Shown here: positions 41,616 to 52,800 of the stretch, piece by piece | Position numbering within the stretch: the first letter of the stretch is position 1 | How the letters are laid out: each line of letters begins with the position of its first letter | DNA from: Haliotis asinina | Taxonomy: Eukaryota; Mollusca; Gastropoda; Lepetellida; Haliotidae | Assembly: GCF_037392515.1 (NCBI RefSeq) | Contig: NC_090295.1 | Span: 14,527,001 to 14,591,000 of the forward strand | DNA length: 64,000 nt | Direction: 5' to 3' | Notes under the pieces: model-generated | The model's input: only the letters and a program-made list of their open reading frames with translations | Database searches by the model: none | Told to the model about the DNA's origin: nothing | Program-made: the position numbers and the translations under genes

Positions 41616-42935
41616 TCAGAATTTGACGCAAGAATATGTTAAAGAAAGTAGGAAGGTTAATGTGACAACAGAGGGATTTTCTTTTTGTGCTCCTCTATTT
41701 GGCCCATTGCAGAAGTTTCCAGAATTGCACAGAGTGATGCAAATTTGGTAGCCATGGTTACCGTATCCGCACGCAGTGAAGTTGGCAGGCGTGTCTGTGC
41801 TCAGGGTACTCATGTTGACGGAGAACGTCACACCGTCTGAACAGTCCCGGTTGAAGCTCGCAACATCTCCCGTAACTATAGCAACAGACCAACAAAACGC
41901 GTGATAATATGTTTGAGCATATTACATAGTTTTCACCAAAGTCAAGGATTGAACTGACTTATAAGTATTATGTTCGACTTTTGAATGACATACCTATACT
42001 TCACTATATTGATATTGATCTTATATATAGTTATCATTATTATATTATAATATATTTATTTAAAAGTGCAGAAGTTCCTGAAAGTTTATAAAATGACCAA
42101 TGAAAGTCCAACCCTCGGTTTGAATAGTGTGAACTTCACACATTGTAACTAGGGAATCGAACCCGGGACAGTGACATGACGACCACTAGGCTACCCCACC
42201 GTCCCATCGGAAAAAAAGTGGAGTCTGTATAACCAACCAACAAAAAATTGTTGTTCTGGATACCGAGCGTTGGCACCACGTATCGTGTAGGATGCAAGTT
42301 CAGTAGAATCGAAGTTCACCATCACTTAAAAACTAAAAGTAAAATAAATGAAACAGATAAAATGGATAAAATAAACAAAATAAAAAAAAAAATCTCAAGA
42401 ACATAACAAAAAAACGAAAATAAATATCGCGAAGAAACTAACTCACACTTTCAGCTCAGGCGGATCCAGAGGGTGGCGTTTAGTCCTGAGAGTGACCAGT
42501 GAACCCACCTCCCCCCCCCCACCCACCCCCCACCCCCCACACACACCCTCCCCTTTCCGCTCTATCCAGAGCTGCACCCGTCCCTGTTCAGCTTGTCTGC
42601 TTTCACAGTATACAAGAGTTCATGTAGATATAACCACTTACACACATTTCGAACTTCTTCTATGACACACATGCTTCTGTTGACGAAGGTGTCGCAGTCC
42701 TTGAAATGAGGCCTTTCACTGGCTGTGTCGCCGGACCCAGGAACAGAAGTACCATTTGCATTGAACACTGTTATGAACGAACTGTAGCCTGTCATGCATT
42801 CGCCTTCATTTCCACTGCTGGAACACTGATAGCACAGTAGGCCATCTGCAGCAGAAACATAGTTCAATTAGTTTTGCGACAATTTCACAGTAGGGGGGTA
42901 CGAGAAATAGGTTTCATACATTGTGCCAGTATAGG

Positions 42936-43018
<83 letters not shown>

Positions 43019-43523
43019 CAAAGTTGCCATTAGAAAGTTAAAGCCACCCCGTTGGTCGTTGAGTGAGTAAGCGAGTAATTATGGTTAAACGGAGGTTTTA
43101 TTCCTGCAATATCAGGGCAGGCAGGGAACACCGGATTGGGATCCACATGTTGTACCCATGTGGGGAATCGAACCCGGGTTTGGGGCATGACGAGCTAACG
43201 CTTTAATCACTTGGCTACCCCACCCTCCCTCTAGTCGTACAGGTTAGTGGAGAGTGTTTGTCGAATCTTTAATCTCTACTTGGTCTCGAAGGTCTACGTT
43301 GTTTCTTGTTTTTGACTGTTGCTACAACCGGCGGAAACCCTTCTCAGTAACACACTCAGTGTGTAATTATCCTTATGTATCGGTATATACCGTAATAGAG
43401 CCATTATTGTCGTTAAATCCTTTGCTGTGTTCACATGGTGAATAATCAGTCACGAATGTGTTAAGTCTTTTAGTCATATGATGGCATGTAGGGAATCTAT
43501 ACAGGATCTTTACGACAGTGCAT

Positions 43524-43606
<83 letters not shown>

Positions 43607-44291
43607 CTCGGTAATATTCCAGCTATATGGCGGCGGTCTGTATATAATCGAGTCTGGACCAGACATTCTGGCAATCGACAACATGAGTTGCACAGTTGGG
43701 AACCGATGCCGTATCAACCAAGTCTTCGATCCCGACCACCCGATCTCTTTAGTCGCCTCTTACGACAAGCATACTCGCATTAGGCAGCATGGGTTGCTGA
43801 AAGCTTATTCTACAACGGTTCTTCACGAGTACTTATGAACGAACTGTAGCATGTCATACATTCGCCTTCATTTCCACTGCTGGAACACTGACAGGACAGA
43901 AGGCCATCTGCAGCAGAAACAGAATGAGTTTACAGCAGATTCACAGTAGGGGACACCAGAAATGGACTTCACACTTTGTGGAGAATCGAACCCAGATCTT
44001 CGGCGTAACAAGCAAACGCTTTAACCACTAGGCTATCCCATCGCCATCGTAGACACACAGCTTATGGCGGGGAGGGAGGTTATGGGTGTGTGTGTGTGTG
44101 TGTGTGTGGGGGGGGGGGGTGAGGGGTGAGGGTGTGTGTGTATGAGCTGATACCCCGTTTGGGGAATTATTCCGCCACCTCAGGATCCAGTCGCATCTTT
44201 TTCCAACAAAACTCTACAATGTCACATAAAAGAAAAACTCACCTGACACGTGTAGAAATCCTAGCATCAGGCAAACAACCCATGTTTCCAT
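41616..44291 (-). CDS. Ly6/uPAR-type GPI-anchored surface protein, paralogue 3 (170 aa)
   Basis: Exons on the minus strand: 44291-44243, 42845-42642, 41875-41616; phases 1/1, 171 codons. The signal peptide is METWVVCLMLGFLHVS. The mature part reads DGLLCYQCSSSGNEGECMTG, then DCDTFVNRSMCVIEEVRNV, NRDCSDGVTFSVNM, TACGYGNHGYQICITLCNSG and NFCNGP. A hydrophobic tail (VVTLTFLLSLTYSC) suggests GPI anchoring. It is the upstream-most of three head-to-tail paralogues. Intron 1 contains a truncated extra copy of exon 2, three SINEs and long GT/GA tracts. Confidence 0.82.
42130..42208 (-). mobile_element. SINE-A, head fragment
   Basis: GGGAATCGAACCCGGGACAG (B box in reverse) and CACTAGGCTACCCCACCGTC. 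Intron 2 of Ly6-like paralogue 3. Confidence 0.82.
42510..42550. repeat. C-rich simple repeat
   Basis: A tract of CCCCCC and CACCC units in intron 2 of Ly6-like paralogue 3. Confidence 0.9.
42938..43015. repeat. (GT)n(GA)n microsatellite
   Basis: A GT tract of about 46 bases runs directly into a GA tract of about 26 bases. A similar GT-GA junction lies at 43526-43605. Confidence 0.97.
43061..43234 (-). mobile_element. SINE-A, near full length
   Basis: GAGTGAGTAAGCGAGTAATT, GTACCCATGTGGGGAATCGA, ACCCGGGTTTGGGGCATGAC and CACTTGGCTACCCCACCCTC. Intron 1 of Ly6-like paralogue 3. Confidence 0.9.
43526..43605. repeat. (GT)n(GA)n microsatellite at a SINE-B tail
   Basis: A short GT tract and a GA tract of about 60 bases stand where the (GTGA)n tail of the adjoining SINE-B would be, so it probably grew from that tail. 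Confidence 0.88.
43608..43830 (-). mobile_element. SINE-B that abuts a truncated Ly6 exon
   Basis: GGTAATATTCCAGCTATATG, GCGGCGGTCTGTATATAATC, GAGTCTGGACCAGACATTCT and TTCTACAACGGTTCTTCACG. Its 5' end meets the truncated Ly6 exon copy at 43834. Confidence 0.9.
43834..43917 (-). pseudogene. Truncated copy of Ly6-like exon 2
   Basis: The minus strand shows CTGCTGCAG|ATGGCCTTCTG and then codes (D)GLLSCQCSSSGNEGECMT, almost identical to exon 2 of paralogue 3, but the first Cys-Tyr pair became Ser-Cys. The copy ends at the SINE-B and has no donor, so it is not a usable exon. Confidence 0.85.
43965..44045 (-). mobile_element. SINE-A, head fragment
   Basis: TTGTGGAGAATCGAACCCAG, CAAGCAAACGCTTTAACCAC and TAGGCTATCCCATCGCC. 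Intron 1 of Ly6-like paralogue 3. Confidence 0.85.
44088..44142. repeat. (GT)n and G-rich simple repeat
   Basis: GT dinucleotides followed by a run of G and GGTGAGGG units, about 100 bp from the first exon of Ly6-like paralogue 3. Confidence 0.9.
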
Positions 44292-44587
44292 TTCTGACCA
44301 TGCCAGTCCTCACTGCCGGTGAGACATTTTACAATGCAGTCCGCAGTACACACTGACATCTACCTCCGTGCGTTCCACCTCAGTGGGTGTTGACATGTTA
44401 GTATATTCAAAAGCGCTTCTTCTTACGCGGATCGATTACAGCAACTTCCTCGTCCTTTGTGGATGCTGTGGCTAGTGTAACACGTGGTATTATGCAGTTT
44501 CATGCACTGATAGTCGCGATGTTTTCAAGAAAAGCGACTGTATTGTGAGAACACATTTGTTTGCCTCCCTGCCTGCCTCATTGTTTG

Positions 44588-44757
44588 TACTTAACGCCGC
44601 ATCCGGCAATATTCCAGTTATATGGCTGCAGTCTTTTAATAATCGAGACTGGACCAGTCAATCCAGTCATCAACAGCTTGAGCATCTGTTAAAGTATATG
44701 TGGCAGCAAGTCTGACCACTCGATCACCTTAGTCGCCTCTTGCTACACGCACGGATA
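44588..44757 (-). mobile_element. SINE-B, diverged
   Basis: TTAACGCCGCATCCGGCAAT, ATTCCAGTTATATGGCTGCA, GGACCAGTCAATCCAGTCAT and CACCTTAGTCGCCTCTTGCT. The 5' end is missing. A further scrap (GAGTCTGGACCAGACAATGC) lies at 44805-44824. Confidence 0.85.
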
Positions 44758-45119
44758 TCGCCGCTCTCATCAATTTTACATGTGGAGTAGTCGGTAAATA
44801 ATAGAGTCTGGACCAGACAATGCAGATATTACATCTCATTCACACACGTACACGCACATTACATAATGTTAAACTTAAGGATGTCTGAGGGATATGTATT
44901 ACGCTTCTGTACCAGAATGGCATCGTACATGGACAATTCGCTATGATAAATGTCCAGCAAGAATTATGCAATAAGTCGTTATGCTAACACCTGACTTCAA
45001 ATTTGTAAGAGATTTCAACATATTCTTCAGCTCGGAGGCTACAATCATATCTAAATATTTAAAGACAATACAATTTTAGCAATGAAAGAATAACATATTA
45101 CATTGTATTAGTCAAATGA

Positions 45120-45212
45120 TCTGAACGGGTCCGGGTATTGAGACGGGTACCCGGGTAAAGCTCATTACCCGCCCGTCTCTGCTGTCTGGGTTGCCCGTCC
45201 CAGCCCTGATGG
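45120..45212. mobile_element. Fragment of a hAT-like element
   Basis: Read in reverse: CAGGGCTGGGACGGGCAACC, CGGGTAATGAGCTTTACCCG, GGTACCCGTCTCAATACCCG. CAGGGCTGGGAC is a typical hAT terminus; only one end is seen. Confidence 0.4.
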
Positions 45213-45261
45213 ATTACGTCATGTTGATGCACGGTTTCCGCAGGACCCGAAAGCAGGGACT

Positions 45262-45284
45262 CTCTCTCTCTCTCTCTCTCTCTC
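45262..45284. repeat. (TC)n microsatellite
   Basis: Eleven CT units, followed by degenerate pyrimidine-rich sequence to 45330. Confidence 0.95.
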
Positions 45285-45873
45285 TTCATCTCTTTTTCTC
45301 TCACTCTCCATCCATCTCTCTTTCTCACACTCAAAGTAGAAACGCAGGCTATCGTGCTACATAAGACATACATCACACAATCACAATTTTAGTAACTGCT
45401 CACGTGATAATACTAATCACAAAAGAAGAGGTGTTGCTGATGTCACAATACTAAATTCGGCAAACCACCCATTTCACATCAGAACGTCGACAACGTTATT
45501 CTGTTGTCACAAACGTGGTGGCCTGACGCTGTGATACGTCAGTTTTACATATATGGTATTTTGCGTTGTCTCTATCTTCTGTTCAACGTGAAAACGTTGT
45601 GTGTTAGCTGGACATCACCATGAAGTGGTAACGGTCAGTCGTGGTCACTGTGTACGTACCACGTGACACAGCTTCATAAATTGTTACGGTGTCCGACGAT
45701 GCCATTTCTTTTGTGTTGTCGTGATTCGAATGTGGTCAAAACATCGTTATTAGGGTTGTGGTTTAACTCATCATTTAAGGCAACAATTCTGAGAAGACTG
45801 TTCCTTAAGAAAACATGGCCCGTAATGATGCCACGCCATACGTCATGATAGATGTAGATGGGCTTTCAAGGCT

Positions 45874-45926
45874 GAGTGAGTGAGTGAGTGAGTGAGTGAG
45901 TTTAGTTTTATGTCGCGTTTAATAAT
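45874..45926 (-). mobile_element. SINE tail fragment
   Basis: Several GTGA units, then GTTTAGTTTTATGTCGCG; only the shared 3' tail of the SINEs remains. Confidence 0.75.
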
Positions 45927-46170
45927 ATTACTACAAAATCACACAGTCGATTGATCCGATATTTTCCATAGAAGGAGGGTTATGGTCTTCGGTTGGCCAC
46001 ATCTCCCCTATGCCCGCCCTTGGTGTGAATTGAAAATATTTCCAATTTTAGTTTTTATTTGATGATTTTAATATAGAATAGAGACTTTAAAATAGAAAGA
46101 TAATGGTTCTTACAATCACACGGCTAATGTGGTTAGTTTAGCTGTCACCGTCATAATACCTAACACAACC

Positions 46171-46312
46171 TGAGTGAGTGAGTGGGTTTAGCTTTACGCT
46201 ATGTTTCGCCATATTTCAGCAATATCACGGCGGGGAACAACAGAAATGCGCTTCACACATTAAATCTATGTGGGGAATCGAACCCGAACCACTAGGCTAT
46301 CCGACCACCCTT
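46171..46312 (-). mobile_element. SINE-A, with internal deletion
   Basis: TGAGTGAGTGAGTGGGTTTA, TATTTCAGCAATATCACGGC, GGGGAATCGAACCCGAACCA and CTAGGCTATCCGACC. Confidence 0.88.
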
Positions 46313-46380
46313 CCTGCTTTGAAGGCCGACAGACTTTCTGTGCTGTGTTGCTTCCTGCTGTTTAATTGAAAGCATGGTTT

Positions 46381-46505
46381 GCTCATCACTGAAGATCATG
46401 TCTGTGTGAAGATTACACGGATTGCTCATCACTGAAGATCATGTCTGTGTGAAGACCACACGGATTGCTCATCACTGAAGATCATGTCTGTGTGAAGATC
46501 GACAC
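46381..46505. repeat. 43-bp tandem repeat, three copies
   Basis: GCTCATCACTGAAGATCATG, TCTGTGTGAAGA at 46381, 46424 and 46467. Confidence 0.93.
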
Positions 46506-47984
46506 TTTGAGGGATGTTTAAACTCTGAAAACAGGACTCAGATAGCGGTATTAGAATCTACACCGAAACGTGCAACAAAAAGTAGTTGTTTTCCATAAAG
46601 TCGTATTCTTCGTTATAAACATTTAACCATCTGGGGAATCGATCTTGGACCGAGGCTAGGCTAGCCCGCCGCTGAAGGATCCGAAATCAGAGCAAAGAAT
46701 TGGAATAAACAATTGTGTGATTTGTGATTTTCACGAAATAGATAGTTGCTAGATTCATTCATTCATTTCATTTCATTTCACCCTTAGATGAGCCAATATG
46801 CCAGACTTTATTATCACTCATTGATGGTAAAATATTCACTCTCTTGAATAGGTTGGACAACTGGAATATATTAATGTTTACAAGTCATCCAGAAGGTGAT
46901 TTTCCTGGCCACTTGATATCATACTCACCTAGACAGTGGTCGTGTCTGGACGCTTGTTTGTTTCCCATTCTTCATCCAGAGGTGGTATTCCGGGAAAAGC
47001 CGACTGACGCTTCTTGCAGATTCCGGAAAGGTGCGAATGATAACGAATAACGAATGGTAGTAAACGTTCATTCGGGCTGTTTGGTGAGTTCAAGAGCACC
47101 AGCTGTCAACTTCAAGTCTGTCGGGACACACAGAACATCAGTCTGTTTGGTATGTACTATTTCATGTAAAACTATGACATAACTATGACATAATAATTAA
47201 AAAATAAAGCAAGTAACGTTATTCAGTTATAGACCAGCGTGAAGTGTGATTTATTTGGCGTGTTTAACACTGTTGCTTGTGAAGTTTGGTATAAACGAAA
47301 TACGTTTTGATCATTCTAGAGGTACGATACATAGCAGAGTCCTTGTCATGTGGTGTGTTTTAAAGACGCATTGACAGAATATGTTCAGTAAGGCAAAGTA
47401 AGTGCCAGAAGTTAAAGCAGCACCATTGAAAGTTAGCTTTGCACGCATAGCTCGTGCGGAATCATGCCCACGTGCAGCACGTGCTGATCTGTTACACATA
47501 ATCGAGCGTCTGTTGAACGAACACTTCTTCACACGTTCACTCTCTGAATATGTAGATGTATGGACGCGTGTATGGACCGGACGCGAGCTTAACGCTCGTT
47601 TTCATACCCACGCTGGGCTGGCTAATAACCCGTTTTTAGGGATAATGACCGGATTATGCCATTATGTCCCAAATGGGGGTTGTCCTGAACCTGTTTAACA
47701 TTGCAGTGAGGGCACTGCAAGTAATGTGGTTCAGGGCCTGTGCGAATAAATTGGGAGATTCACAAAGGGAAACTGGGCTTGCTTCATGTCGAGCGTTAGT
47801 ATTGCAGTAGGGAAATAGTGTGGTTCAGGGACTGTGAGACAGACTGTTGTACAATCATCCGCGAATCATGGCAGACAATTCAACACTAAACAACGACAGA
47901 CCCACAGCAAATTTAGAGCACGACTATCGGATGTCTTCAAAATAACCTTATCGCGGAGTCGTTATTGGTCCGTATTCCAGGCCG

Positions 47985-48027
47985 TTGCCATAGAGCTGGA
48001 ATATTGCCGAGTGCGGCGTGAAACTCG
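47985..48027 (+). mobile_element. SINE-B, 3' tail fragment
   Basis: TTGCCATAGAGCTGGAATAT and TGCCGAGTGCGGCGTGAAAC. Confidence 0.8.
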
Positions 48028-48672
48028 GGTATTCCGGATGATGAGATCTCCCGTTGGCCATCAATCTGTCGAAGCAGACCTTTTAATGTAATTTTATTTC
48101 TGAAATCCTATCACAGACATGCCTCAGCAGCCAGGGAACTCCAAAATCAGAGGAAATGAAACAAGTATATGGGATACAGGTGTATATTTTTTGGTGGAAC
48201 AAGACAAGCCCCTCACTCACTATTCATGCAACCATAAGATTATTTTTAATCGTCGAACAAATTGACTTGGAAAATAATAATTCAGTCGTCTTTGAATAAA
48301 CCTACATATATGAGCCATTTAGAATATAATTCGGCATTACAGTTTTTTTTCAGTGTAGAGTGTATGTACATGTTTCAATACTATGTTTCAATCTCAACCC
48401 ACTTTTGAAATGAACAATATTTGGTAAAGCGGAATTCAGCTTGTATTGCACAAGTAATAGTTTCACAATAATATGAACGAGTCAAAAACAAATTCGAGAA
48501 AACATGTTTCCTTTTAGCCCAAAGATTGTCAGTTTCAAAGTGAGATAATGGATGTGATCCCAACCTTTTGTTAATAAGCACACATGATTTCCGTTAGCTG
48601 ATGTCACCGTGACATGGGGGCCTATGGATAGATAACGCATATCTTGGTTGTATCCAGGTCACTTGACTATTG

Positions 48673-48898
48673 TTTGTTGTTTAACGTCGCACCCGACAAT
48701 TTTCAAGTTATTTGGTGTCGATCTGTAAATAACTGCGTCTGGTCTTGGCAATCTAGTGATCAACATCATAAGCCTCGATATACGCAGTTGAGATACGATG
48801 ACAAGTATCAACCGACCCAGCGAGCCTGACCACCTGATAGCGATAGTCGACTCAAGAAGCATGGGCTGTTGAAGACCAATTCTTACCCCCGATTTTAA
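48673..48898 (-). mobile_element. SINE-B, diverged
   Basis: TTAACGTCGCACCCGACAAT, TGATCAACATCATAAGCCTC and GAGCCTGACCACCTGATAGC; ends decayed. Confidence 0.85.
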
Positions 48899-48949
48899 CC
48901 CAAAGACATAATGCACACAGAACACACACGGACATGTCACGTACACACC

Positions 48950-48988
<39 letters not shown>

Positions 48989-49012
48989 CACACACACACA
49001 CACACACACACA
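48950..49012. repeat. (GACA)n(CA)n microsatellite
   Basis: About nine GACA units followed by about twelve CA units, 55-115 bases upstream of the ASTE1-like acceptor. It translates as a repeat open frame that should not be taken as protein. Confidence 0.95.
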
Positions 49013-49065
49013 AATGCAACATACCCATATCACTATTTGTCACGATTTGCTTCACTTTTTTTCAG

Positions 49066-49825
49066 TTCAACAGAAGACTGGCCTTTCAAAATGGGTGTTG
49101 GGGGTTTATGGTCCTACTGCAAAGAAAACCTTCGTTCATGCGGGCAGATAGTGGACTTGGTCCAAGTTGCCAAGAAACGCGGAGGAATCATTCTCCTGGT
49201 GGATTACTACTCCTTTGAGTTCCTCATCATTGAGAAAGTTTGGTCAATCATGGACAGTACTTCGGATAACCCGTACCTCAGACATTCTGGGGGAGAGTAC
49301 CAAACACTTCACAATTATGTTACCAAGTTCACACAGGATCTGAAAAGCCTTGGCATTGAACTTGAATTCGTTCTGGATGGTGCTCAAGGAACCTCACCAG
49401 AAGTACTTGATACAAGAACCCCAGTTTGGAAAAAACGATATACCAAGTATGTGAAGGACCAAGGACGCATCATCGGTATGTTAAATGGTGAGAAAGAGAC
49501 TCATGGCATGAGGTGCTCACTACAGCCTGTACTGCTGACCATGCAGCTCTTATTTACACTTAAAGCTTGTGGATGTACAGTTCATTGTGTCTCAGAAGAA
49601 GCAGATCGTCTTATTGCCCTAAGACTACAGACTGACCAGAGAGCATTTGCAGTTTTGAGTAACGACACTGATTTTTGTGTGTTCAAAGGAGGGGCAATGA
49701 TCTACAGTCAGATGTTTGATATATATAAGAACATCAAACTTATGCCTGAAACATTGCTGCCGAGGAAACCGAAGAAACTGATGTGCCAGGTTGTTTCGGC
49801 AGAAAGAGTTCGTACCAGCCTTGGG
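49066..49825 (+). CDS. ASTE1: ASTE1-like exon 1: leader and PIN/XPG catalytic core
   Basis: Acceptor TTTTTTTCAG ends at 49065, so the 25-base leader is spliced to an upstream exon. 245 codons with no intron cover XPG-N and most of XPG-I: D38, D96, E169-D172, D192, D194. Donor GTATGT at 49826, phase 0. Confidence 0.92.
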
Positions 49826-52800
49826 GTATGTCTCTAACATTGTCTATACTTTCAGATTGTATGAATATGTACTGAAGCGTATTAGGGCCACGGTGTAAAA
49901 CTTTTTTGCTGTCACTATTGCCTACGTAGAACTTACAATCTCCAACGTAGGACTTAGTATCTCCCACGTAGGACATACTATCTGCCACGTAGTACTTCAT
50001 ATATCCTTTTAAAGGTCCACGCTCACAAACACTCACGCACTCGAGCATTCACGCACACAAGCACTCGCACACTCACGCACACTCACGCATACAAGCACTC
50101 ACGCACACAAGCACTCACGCACTGCACACTCGCATAGAAATGGGGAAAAGTTTCTGATGTGAAATTCTCGCTTGTTATGTCACGGAATTAAAAATGGCAA
50201 AATGTTGTCATTATAGTTGTTTGTCTAAGTATAAGGATATAAGCATGCATAGATTGCCACCGACAGACATGTCCGTGCACGCAGATTATGACTAATGTGC
50301 AACGACCTCTGAAATATCCAGCACATATTAGAAAAATGTAAGTGAGTGAGTTTTACGCTGCACTCAGCAATATTCCAGCCATATGGCGGCGGTCTGTAAA
50401 TAACTGAGTCTGGACCAGACAATCTAGTGACCAACAACATGAGCATCGATCTGCGCAATTGGGAACGGATGACGTGTCAACCAAGTCAACGAACCTGAAC
50501 ACCCGATCCCGTTAGTCGCCTTTTGTGACAATCATGGGTTGCTGAAGGCCTCTTCTATCCAAGGACCTTCTCGGGTGCTACGTACAACTTATTATCTCCT
50601 ATCTACGTAGGAGATATTAAGTCATACGGTGGAGATAGTATCTCCTACGTCGGAGATAATGAGACTGAAAAAATTTTCACCCTGGCCCTAATACGCTTCC
50701 GTAAATATGAGTATAGATTTGTGTTTTGGTGTTTTGGCTTTATACCAGATCAAAGGATTTGTCTTTCATGCAAAACGTAACCGAGGACTAGCACAGTGGT
50801 TAAAGCATTTGATCATCACGCCGAACATCCAGGTTCGATGCCTCATATGCTGCAATATTGCCATACTCACCCCCTCACTAACTCACTCAAGCCTGAACTT
50901 CAAACTGGGTAGTGTTAAACAGTGATTGGTAACACCAAAAGGTCATGTGACAGCTCGTTCTCTTTCGGATTTATGGCATTCTTACAGTGCTACTGGCACT
51001 GATGCACTAGTGTAACATGGAAACCACACTCATACACCATATATTGACAACAGACAGGCAAGACACCTCAAAGAAGAGCGCCGGGTGGGGTAACAGCAAG
51101 TACCAGTTCTTTAAGTATGTTTTGGTGCTTGTTCGAACCCACGTTTCCAACGCTGTTGTGGAAATAGTCTATGTCCTTGACATCACTGACATCCTAGCCG
51201 ACGATGCTGAAGGACACCACGAGCTGGTCTTCTCAGTCGAATAACAGCGGTGCGTAACGGTTCCTCACTGTCTGGGCTTAAATACAACGCAATCCTGGTA
51301 TTGCATGTCCCGCACTGTAGTTGTGACACATGGTTGACCGAGTCCAGTTTGACCTTTGCATCATTTCCGTAGTCTTTTAATGGCCGGAAGTAGGTTACGG
51401 TATTTCGACAAACCTTCGTACCTCCGGTAACAAACAACTTGTCTTGTCCGAATGGTCATGGTTGTTAGTTGGCAGTGAGGAACAGATAATCCTTGCAGGA
51501 ATAGCAAAAGTATGATATAACCATTCCAAAATTAGCCAGCTAGTATGAATAGCATCAGCTGTGACAGTCAAACCCGGCTGAACACTTGGTCATGTCTTTG
51601 AGGTCGCTCGATGTGGAACCAGAACTCGTTCTTGAGTATACTCGTCACCGGGAATCTGGTACCTGAAGTAAGCTGAGCCACGTTCGGCATATCGTAAACT
51701 GGGGCGCGGAAATATATCCAGTACCGGAAGTAGCGCTCCGCAAGCCTTACAGGCCCAATAGTGCTTGGCGATACGTAGAAATTCCTAGCTACGGCTGCAG
51801 CGGTCGATGACGTTCTTGCTTTGAGATTTTGTCAATCGTGGCATATTTGAACTTCACGCTTGCTGCATAATTGTGAAAGACAAGCACGTTCATTGCCACA
51901 CTCCTCCGAGGTTGTATATCACCCACTGTTTGGTTATGCTGTATTCATCCCCTTCCTAGTCAGTTTGCATGAATGTCAGCGAATCTCGTGTTTGCTTGCA
52001 GTGTGTATTTTCTCAGTTTCAGAACCACCAACAAATGATTGAATTCAGCATCATGGCAGGGAACGACACCACAAAACCGTACATGAAGCACCTCAACCAT
52101 CTTCTTGATGGCCCACGGTCACTTCAGAATGTTGCCAGATGGGTCAAATCCTATGAATGCGTGGAAAACCATCCAAAATATATGCAGATTCAGGTTGTTA
52201 TTGCTGTTGTAGAATGTTTTATCAAAATCATGGTGATATAAATTTTGCGCGCAGGTTGTGCTCTGAAAGAGACATGTTTGACATTCATCACATGGCTGAA
52301 GCAGGTAAATGTTTGTAATGTTCTGAGAGGCGATTTACGGTTCGGGCGGTCATGCTCGCTCTGTTTTTCGACTCATATTTTTACGAACCGGCTTCATATA
52401 TCTGGGTATTGCTGAGTTAAGTCGACCAGTACACCAGTTGGACAAAGAAAGGTACTGGGTAATTTGTATAGCAATTGAGGGAGCGTTTAGACGTCTTGAA
52501 ACGGTGTTTCTATAGGACTTGTCTTCATTCAGGAGAAGATCTGCAAATGATGCAATGCATGAACACCACTGACTAGAGGACGAAATGTGAGTTTTATTTA
52601 CTAACAAATATTGCTTCACCTGACAGTGTCCAGGTCTGCGAGCAGCAGTAGAGACCAGCAGGGCATTCTTCACGTTGGCAGATGTGGCACCAAGAGAACC
52701 AAGCCATCCCATTGCAGCCTTACTGAGCACAGGCATGAGGCTAGGAACCTTTCATTCCTCACTGCTTGCCATGCACAACGGCGTTTACTGGGCCACAGTG

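Larger units (their letters stand above)
44300..49065. other. SINE-rich DNA without recognised exons
   Basis: Between the Ly6-like cluster and the ASTE1-like gene I find repeats only. The 5' non-coding exon(s) of the ASTE1-like gene must lie here or close by; the reading frame at 47402-47698 has no domain and no splice support. Confidence 0.5.

Noticed and set aside
30807-44291. Secreted three-finger toxins
   Set aside because: The cysteine plan is Ly6/uPAR-like, but all three have hydrophobic C-terminal tails fitting GPI anchors and long extra loops; nothing points to a toxin.
47402-47698. 98-codon open frame
   Set aside because: No domain, no splice context and no start-site features; left as non-coding.
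48911-49090. N-terminal extension of the ASTE1-like protein through an upstream in-frame ATG
   Set aside because: It would translate a (GACA)n(CA)n microsatellite and ignores the strong acceptor at 49065; the family starts at MGVxGL.
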